Source: CAYRGQ01 sp964444885 (lineage in GTDB: Bacteria > Bacteroidota > Bacteroidia > Sphingobacteriales > Sphingobacteriaceae). Taken from it: a stretch of 30,170 nt of DNA. Below, one piece after another: positions 25,213-30,170 of this stretch. Numbering within the stretch: the stretch's first letter is position 1; every line of letters begins with the position of its first letter. Made by a program: the position numbers and the translations under genes. The notes beneath the pieces are model-generated. The model saw only the letters and a program-made list of their open reading frames with translations. It was not told where the DNA came from and ran no database searches. The stretch spans positions 1 to 30,170 of the forward strand of contig CAYUIZ010000026.1 in the NCBI GenBank assembly GCA_964444885.1, read 5' to 3'.

Positions 25213-27060
25213 ATGATGATTCGATATATTTGCGTCGGCATTGCATTTCTTGTGGGCATACTTGGCGTATCCGCCCAGTCCATTGACCGCGTTAAGCCCA
25301 CTAGCTGGTGGGTCGGGATGCACAACCCGAACCTGCAGTTGATGGTGTATGGTGAGGACATTGGCCACCGCCAGCTCCACGTCAACTATCCCGGCGTAAC
25401 GGTCAAGGACGTGCATCGTGTGGAAAACCCCAACTACGTGTTCGTCGACCTGCATATTGCGCCGACGGCGCAAGCGGGGACGGTGTCCTTGGTCTTTGCC
25501 GTAGCCGGCAAACCGGACCTCGTACACGAATATCCTTTGTTGGAGCGTGACCCTACACAAGTGAAAGCGCAGGGCGTGACCAGCGATGATTTTATCTACC
25601 TGATTATGCCTGACCGCTTTGCCAATGGCGATGAATCCAACGATGTGGTGCCCGGCATGCGGCAGACGACCTTGGAACGCGACTCGATGTACTACCGGCA
25701 CGGAGGCGATTTGCAGGGGATTATCGATCGGTTGGATTATTTACAAGATCTCGGCGTCACGGCTGTTTGGCTCAATCCCGTGTTGACCAACGATATGGAA
25801 GAAGCCTCCTATCACGGGTATGCTGCAACCGAGTTCTACGAAATCGATCCTAGGCTCGGCACCAACGAGCTCTACAAAAAGCTAGCAGACGAATTGCATA
25901 AGCGCGGTATGAAGTTGATTAAGGACTTGATACACAATCATATCGGGCTTTGGCATTGGACGATGGCGGACATGCCCTATGCGGATTGGGTGCACCAATG
26001 GGATGAATACACCAACACGACGTACAAAGATCAGGTGTTGTTCGACCCCTATGCGTCCGAGGCCGACCGGAAGCGGATGAGCGATGGCTGGTTTGTGCCT
26101 TCGATGCCTGACTTGAATCAGCAGCATGTGTTTATGCGCAATTACATCACGCAGAGCCACATTTGGTGGGTGGAGTACGCGGGCGTCGACGGCTTCCGTC
26201 TGGATACCTACGCCTACAACGACCTGGACTACATGGCCGAATGGGGAAGCGAGATGAAAGCCGAATATCCGGACATCACATTCTTTGGCGAAACCTGGGT
26301 ACACGGGGTGGTCAACCAAGCGGTGTATACCCAAGGCAGTACGATCAACCAGGATTACGATAGCCAAATGCCTGGCGTTACCGATTTTCAAACGCATTTT
26401 GCAATCATTCGGGCACTGAATGAGCCCTTTGGCTGGACCGAAGGCGTCAATGTCCTGTATAGCGTTATTGCCAACGATTTCGTCTACGAAGACCCGTTCC
26501 GCAATGTCGTGTTTCTGGATAACCACGACAAGAGCCGCTTCCTGTCGGAAGTGGGCGAGGACATGACTAAATACAAGTCGGGTTTGGCGTGGCTGTTGAC
26601 GACGCGTGGTATTCCGCAGTTGTATTACGGAGCCGAGATTGGGATGAAGAATTTTTCCGATCCGGATGGGAAAGTACGGGAAGATTTTCCAGGTGGATGG
26701 CCGGGGGATGCCGTGGACAAGTTTACGAAAACGGGTCGTACCGACGCGGAAAATGACGTGTTTGACTACATCCATGCGCTGGCCAATTACCGGAAAGAAA
26801 ATCCTGTCCTGCGCACCGGAAAGCTGATGCAATTCGTGCCCGAGGATGCGGTTTACGTCTATTTCCGTTACGATGACGAGAAGACGGTGATGGTGGTGAT
26901 GAACACCAACGAGCACGACATGGACGTGCAGACGCCTCGCTTTGCCGAACGCATCCAAGGGGCTACGCAGGCCCGGGATATCGTGACCGGCGAACGGGTA
27001 TCCATTGCCGAAAGCGTGCATGTGGGTGCGAAAGCCACCCTCGTATTGGAGTTGTTGTGA
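25213..27060 (+). CDS. susA: Periplasmic GH13 neopullulanase/cyclomaltodextrinase-type enzyme (SusA-like)
   Basis: Predicted to trim imported maltodextrins in the periplasm. The 615-aa length is almost that of B. thetaiotaomicron SusA. A cleavable signal (MMIRYICVGIAFLVGILGVSAQ) without a lipobox is followed by an N-terminal beta domain (RVKPTSWWVGMHNPNLQLMVYG) as in cyclomaltodextrinase-type GH13 proteins. Catalytic residues are Asp331 (VDGFRLDTY), Glu360 (FGETW) and Asp439 (FLDNHDKSRF), with region I KDLIHNH. A C-terminal beta domain completes the protein. A GTG at 25204 is in frame, but the ATG at 25213 gives the better signal peptide. It sits 76 bp after the SusE-like gene, across a hairpin. 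Confidence 0.94.
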   Translation: MMIRYICVGIAFLVGILGVSAQSIDRVKPTSWWVGMHNPNLQLMVYGEDIGHRQLHVNYPGVTVKDVHRVENPNYVFVDLHIAPTAQAGTVSLVFAVAGKPDLVHEYPLLERDPTQVKAQGVTSDDFIYLIMPDRFANGDESNDVVPGMRQTTLERDSMYYRHGGDLQGIIDRLDYLQDLGVTAVWLNPVLTNDMEEASYHGYAATEFYEIDPRLGTNELYKKLADELHKRGMKLIKDLIHNHIGLWHWTMADMPYADWVHQWDEYTNTTYKDQVLFDPYASEADRKRMSDGWFVPSMPDLNQQHVFMRNYITQSHIWWVEYAGVDGFRLDTYAYNDLDYMAEWGSEMKAEYPDITFFGETWVHGVVNQAVYTQGSTINQDYDSQMPGVTDFQTHFAIIRALNEPFGWTEGVNVLYSVIANDFVYEDPFRNVVFLDNHDKSRFLSEVGEDMTKYKSGLAWLLTTRGIPQLYYGAEIGMKNFSDPDGKVREDFPGGWPGDAVDKFTKTGRTDAENDVFDYIHALANYRKENPVLRTGKLMQFVPEDAVYVYFRYDDEKTVMVVMNTNEHDMDVQTPRFAERIQGATQARDIVTGERVSIAESVHVGAKATLVLELL

Positions 27061-27092
27061 TCAGTTTGTCATTGAAGGTAGATCGAGGACGT

Positions 27093-27758
27093 ATGGCGCT
27101 TGTTTCTAGTCTTTTTTCCCGAAACCAAGCATTCATTTTTGATTTGGACGGCGTGCTCGTGGACACGGCCGTATTTCATTACCGCGCGTGGAAGCGATTG
27201 GCTAACTCGCTGGGATTCGATTTTACGGAACAGCAGAATGAGCATCTCAAAGGGATCAGTCGCATGCAGTCCCTCGCGTATATATTGGAGTGGGGTGGCG
27301 TGGAAGTGGATGAGGCAGAAAAGACCCATCTGGCAACGCGTAAAAACGCTTGGTATCTCGAAATGGTGGAAGCCATGGACGCGGACGACGTTCTGCCCGG
27401 CGCAACGGAATTTTTGGCTTACGCCCGGGAGAGCGGCAAGCGGATCGCGCTAGGGTCGGCCAGCAAAAACGCCCAGTTGATTTTGGAACGTACGGGTATT
27501 GTCCGCTTTTTTGACGTCATCGTCGACGGCAATACGGTGACCGAGTCTAAGCCTGATCCGGCCGTTTTCTTGTGTGCAGCCGCGGCGTTGGAGTGCTCAT
27601 CGGCAGCGTCCTTGGTGTTCGAGGATGCGCAGGCGGGCGTGCAAGCGGCCCGAGCGGCCGGCATGGACGTCATTGGCATCGGGCAGGAACATGACTTGGA
27701 GGAAGCGGATCTAGTCGTCAAAGACTTGGCGGCACTGCGCCGGATGCTTGACGCATAG
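27093..27758 (+). CDS. pgmB: Beta-phosphoglucomutase
   Basis: Converts beta-glucose-1-phosphate to glucose-6-phosphate, using the product of maltose phosphorolysis. The 221-aa protein is a HAD phosphatase-fold enzyme: nucleophile Asp17 and acid/base Asp19 (FDLDGVLVDT), the family's cap residues HYRAWKRLA and GISRMQSL, LGSASKN for motif II, and SKPDPAVF followed by VFEDAQAGVQAA for motifs III-IV. The ATG at 27093 is preferred. A GTG at 27057 would overlap the SusA-like stop and add 12 residues without family similarity. It lies directly between the SusA-like and GH65 genes, which fits its pathway. Confidence 0.94.
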   Translation: MALVSSLFSRNQAFIFDLDGVLVDTAVFHYRAWKRLANSLGFDFTEQQNEHLKGISRMQSLAYILEWGGVEVDEAEKTHLATRKNAWYLEMVEAMDADDVLPGATEFLAYARESGKRIALGSASKNAQLILERTGIVRFFDVIVDGNTVTESKPDPAVFLCAAAALECSSAASLVFEDAQAGVQAARAAGMDVIGIGQEHDLEEADLVVKDLAALRRMLDA

Positions 27759-27804
27759 CCAAAATAATTAACAAGGAATTAGAGGAATAGTAGAGGCGTT
27801 TGCT

Positions 27805-27845
27805 TGGCGTGCAGCAGCCCGGCGCAGGATGCGCCATGCACGTCA
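27805..27845 (+). promoter_or_regulatory. Hairpin between pgmB and the GH65 gene
   Basis: GGCGCA (27821-27826) and TGCGCC (27830-27835) form a perfect stem with a GGA loop. Outer segments TGGCGTGC (27805-27812) and GCACGTCA (27838-27845) pair with one mismatch across internal loops. It ends 21 nt before the GH65 ATG, so it could affect translation or processing. No T-run follows. No TAnnTTTG box was found in this 108-bp gap. Confidence 0.4.
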
Positions 27846-27866
27846 GCGAGCATCGGATTTTGGAAA

Positions 27867-30170
27867 ATGAAAGATTATATCATTAAGCACGAGTGGAAGA
27901 TTATTGAGGAGGGTTTCGTTCCCTCCTTAAACCGGATATCCGAGAGTTTGTTTAGCATCGGTAACGGCAGGATGGGGCAACGGGCCAATTTTGAGGAAGA
28001 TTACAGCGGCGACACCTTGCAGGGCTCATACGTGGCCGGCGTCTATTACCCCGACAAAACCCGGGTAGGCTGGTGGAAAAACGGTTATCCCGAATATTTT
28101 GCCAAGGTGCTGAATGCCGCCAACTGGATCGGTATTTCGCTGGCCATCGACGGCGAAACCGTGGACCTGAACCAAGGGGAGGTATTGTCCTTCCGGCGCG
28201 AGCTGGACATGCAGGCCGGCACCCTCAGGCGTACATTCACGCTACGACTGCCCAGCGGCAAGGAAATCGATGTAGAGGCGCTGCGGTTTTGCAGCATTGT
28301 AGACGACGAAGCGGGAGCCATCCGCTACAGCGTGACGGCGCGTAACTTTTCGGGCCGCATCCGCATCCTCCCCTACATTGACGGCGATGTCATGAACGAG
28401 GATGCCAACTACGATGAGAAATTCTGGGAAGAGGTGGCCAAGGCCCATTTTCCCCAAGGGGCGTCGTTGACGATGAAAACCAAAAAAACTGATTTCTGGG
28501 TGACCACCGCGATGCAATACCGTGTTTTTGCAGATGGTCAGCTGACTGTGCCTGCCGAGCAGGAAATCGACCGCGAGAAGTACCTGGGCAAAGCCCTCGA
28601 GGTGGAATTGCGGCAGGGGAGCTGCGTGCGTGTCGAAAAGTATGCGGTCAACCTGTCTTCGGAAAATCACGCGAAGGACGAACTCGCCGCGAAGGCGTCC
28701 GGGGTGCTGCGCGGTGTCGTTGGCAAAGGCTTCGACCAAATGCTGGCTGAGCAAGCGGCGGCCTGGGAAGCCAAATGGGCCGAGAGCGACATACAGATCG
28801 AAGGAGACGTAGCCGGCCAGCAGGCTATCCGGTTTAATATTTTCCAGTTGTTCCAGACGTACACTGGCGAAGATGCCCGGCTGAACATCGGCCCGAAAGG
28901 CTTTACAGGCGAAAAGTACGGCGGCTCTACCTATTGGGATACCGAAGCGTACTGCCTGCCGTTCTACTTAGCGACTGCCCCGCAACACGTTGCGCGAAAC
29001 TTGCTGGTGTATCGCTATAAGCACCTGCAGAAGGCCATCGAAAACGCCGCCAAGCTGGGCTTTACCGATGGCGCGGCGCTTTATCCCATGGTGACCATGA
29101 ACGGCGAGGAATGCCACAACGAATGGGAAATCACCTTTGAGGAAATTCATCGAAACGGAGCGATTGCCTTTGCCATCTATAATTATATCCGCTACACGGG
29201 AGACGAGGCCTACCTCGCCGAATACGGGCTGGAGGTATTGATTGGCATTGCCCGTTTTTGGGCTCAGCGCGTGAACTGGAGCGAACAGCAGCAGCAGTAC
29301 GTGATCTTAGGCGTAACCGGTCCCAACGAGTACGAGAACAACGTCAACAATAACTGGTACACCAATACGATGGCTGTATGGTGCTTGCAGTACGCACAGG
29401 ATTCGCTGGCGCAAGTCGCTCGTACGAATCCCGGCCGACTTGCCGAAGTCCTGCAAACGACGGGCTTCCGCGACGCTGAAACCGAGCAATGGACGCATAT
29501 CATCCAGCATATGTATTACCCTGTCGATGCGGAGCGCGGCATTTTCCTGCAACAGGACGGGTTTCTGGACAAGGAGCTGATTCCCGTAGACCAGTTGCCC
29601 GCGGCCGTTCGCCCGCTCAACCAGCATTGGAGCTGGGACCGGATCCTGCGTTCCTGCTACATTAAGCAGGCCGATGTCCTGCAAGGGATTTACCTGCTGG
29701 AAGACCGGTACGACCATGACACCATACGGCGCAACTTTGATTTCTACGAACCGCTGACGGTACACGAAAGTTCGCTGTCGCCCTGCGTGCACGCCATTAT
29801 TGCCGCCAAACTGGGTGATGAGCAACGCGCCTATGAATTCTATTTGCGTACGGCTCGCCTTGACTTGGACGATTATAACAACGATACGGAAGACGGCTTG
29901 CACATCACGTCCATGGCCGGAACCTGGATGAGTGTGGTGGAAGGATTTGCGGGTATGCGGATTCGCGATGGACACCTGTATTTTGCACCGATGCTACCCG
30001 AAAAATGGCAGTCTTACCAGTTCAAGATCAATTTTCGCGGCACGACACTGACCATCCGTGTGGAAAAACAACACGTCCGTATTGAGAGCCAAAAACCCAT
30101 AAGCGTGTTCCTGTATGGGGAGCCGCATCAGCTAGGTAGCGAGCAAGAAATAGCCATACACCGCACGGAA
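27867..30170 (+). CDS. mapA: GH65 maltose phosphorylase, extreme 3' end cut by window edge
   Basis: Splits maltose with phosphate into glucose and beta-glucose-1-phosphate in the cytoplasm. The frame is open from the ATG at 27867 to the right edge, 768 codons, and the family is about 750-780 aa, so little is missing. No signal peptide is present. The N-terminal beta-sandwich (residues 1-270), (alpha/alpha)6 barrel and start of the C-terminal domain follow the GH65 order. Glu488 in VTGPNEYENNVNNNWYTN matches the general acid of Lactobacillus brevis maltose phosphorylase (Glu487). GEECHNEWEITFEEIHR (about 414-430) is typical of maltose phosphorylases. Trehalose and kojibiose phosphorylases are the alternatives; the adjacent pgmB and starch genes favour maltose. 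Confidence 0.93.
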   Translation, partial: MKDYIIKHEWKIIEEGFVPSLNRISESLFSIGNGRMGQRANFEEDYSGDTLQGSYVAGVYYPDKTRVGWWKNGYPEYFAKVLNAANWIGISLAIDGETVDLNQGEVLSFRRELDMQAGTLRRTFTLRLPSGKEIDVEALRFCSIVDDEAGAIRYSVTARNFSGRIRILPYIDGDVMNEDANYDEKFWEEVAKAHFPQGASLTMKTKKTDFWVTTAMQYRVFADGQLTVPAEQEIDREKYLGKALEVELRQGSCVRVEKYAVNLSSENHAKDELAAKASGVLRGVVGKGFDQMLAEQAAAWEAKWAESDIQIEGDVAGQQAIRFNIFQLFQTYTGEDARLNIGPKGFTGEKYGGSTYWDTEAYCLPFYLATAPQHVARNLLVYRYKHLQKAIENAAKLGFTDGAALYPMVTMNGEECHNEWEITFEEIHRNGAIAFAIYNYIRYTGDEAYLAEYGLEVLIGIARFWAQRVNWSEQQQQYVILGVTGPNEYENNVNNNWYTNTMAVWCLQYAQDSLAQVARTNPGRLAEVLQTTGFRDAETEQWTHIIQHMYYPVDAERGIFLQQDGFLDKELIPVDQLPAAVRPLNQHWSWDRILRSCYIKQADVLQGIYLLEDRYDHDTIRRNFDFYEPLTVHESSLSPCVHAIIAAKLGDEQRAYEFYLRTARLDLDDYNNDTEDGLHITSMAGTWMSVVEGFAGMRIRDGHLYFAPMLPEKWQSYQFKINFRGTTLTIRVEKQHVRIESQKPISVFLYGEPHQLGSEQEIAIHRTE

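Noticed and set aside
25882..27021. 379-codon minus-strand open frame inside the SusA-like gene
   Set aside because: It is antisense to a complete GH13 gene, rich in His/Val/Arg as expected of a mirror frame, and matches nothing recognisable.

Overview
The window looks like a chromosomal segment of a Bacteroidota bacterium, probably of the Sphingobacteriales/Cytophagales side. The evidence is a SusC/SusD/SusE outer-membrane glycan system, several upstream boxes matching the Bacteroidota promoter consensus TAnnTTTG, and few Shine-Dalgarno-like sites. The DNA is fairly GC-rich for that phylum. No RNA genes, insertion sequences, phage genes or CRISPR arrays were seen. About 20 genes are supported; the first and last run off the window.

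Layout. (1) 1-4210, minus strand: an exported S9 (prolyl-oligopeptidase family) peptidase, cut by the left edge, and an M3 zinc metallopeptidase. (2) 4211-4585: a divergent control region with a promoter candidate in each direction and repeated elements in the long leader of the next operon. (3) 4586-11058, plus strand: an assimilatory sulfate-reduction operon. It encodes a sulfite reductase hemoprotein with a C-terminal HEPN-like extension, two siroheme-synthesis enzymes, an iron-sulfur APS reductase (CysH) and ATP sulfurylase CysD/CysN. It covers sulfate to sulfide without an APS kinase and also makes the reductase's cofactor. (4) 11088-11174: a long imperfect inverted repeat of interspersed-repeat type. 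(5) 11303-15627: a membrane-anchored helix-hairpin-helix protein, adenine phosphoribosyltransferase, a D-2-hydroxyacid dehydrogenase, and the SufS/SufE cysteine desulfurase pair.

(6) 15700-30170: an alpha-glucan (starch/maltodextrin) utilisation locus. A LacI-family regulator precedes a promoter with a perfect 18-bp palindrome, then a GH13 lipoprotein, SusC, SusD, a SusE-like starch-binding lipoprotein, a periplasmic SusA-like GH13 enzyme, beta-phosphoglucomutase, and a GH65 phosphorylase cut only at its extreme C-terminus. Inferred flow: glucan is bound and cut at the surface, imported through SusCD, trimmed in the periplasm, and maltose is split by phosphate in the cytoplasm to glucose and beta-glucose-1-phosphate, which becomes glucose-6-phosphate. 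An inner-membrane maltose carrier is not in the window.

Most of the content is recognisable metabolism and I do not see a wholly novel system. The best leads are the HEPN-like tail on the sulfite reductase, the repeated leader motifs before the sulfur operon, the operator of the glucan locus, hairpins inside that operon, and the inverted repeat at 11088-11174.
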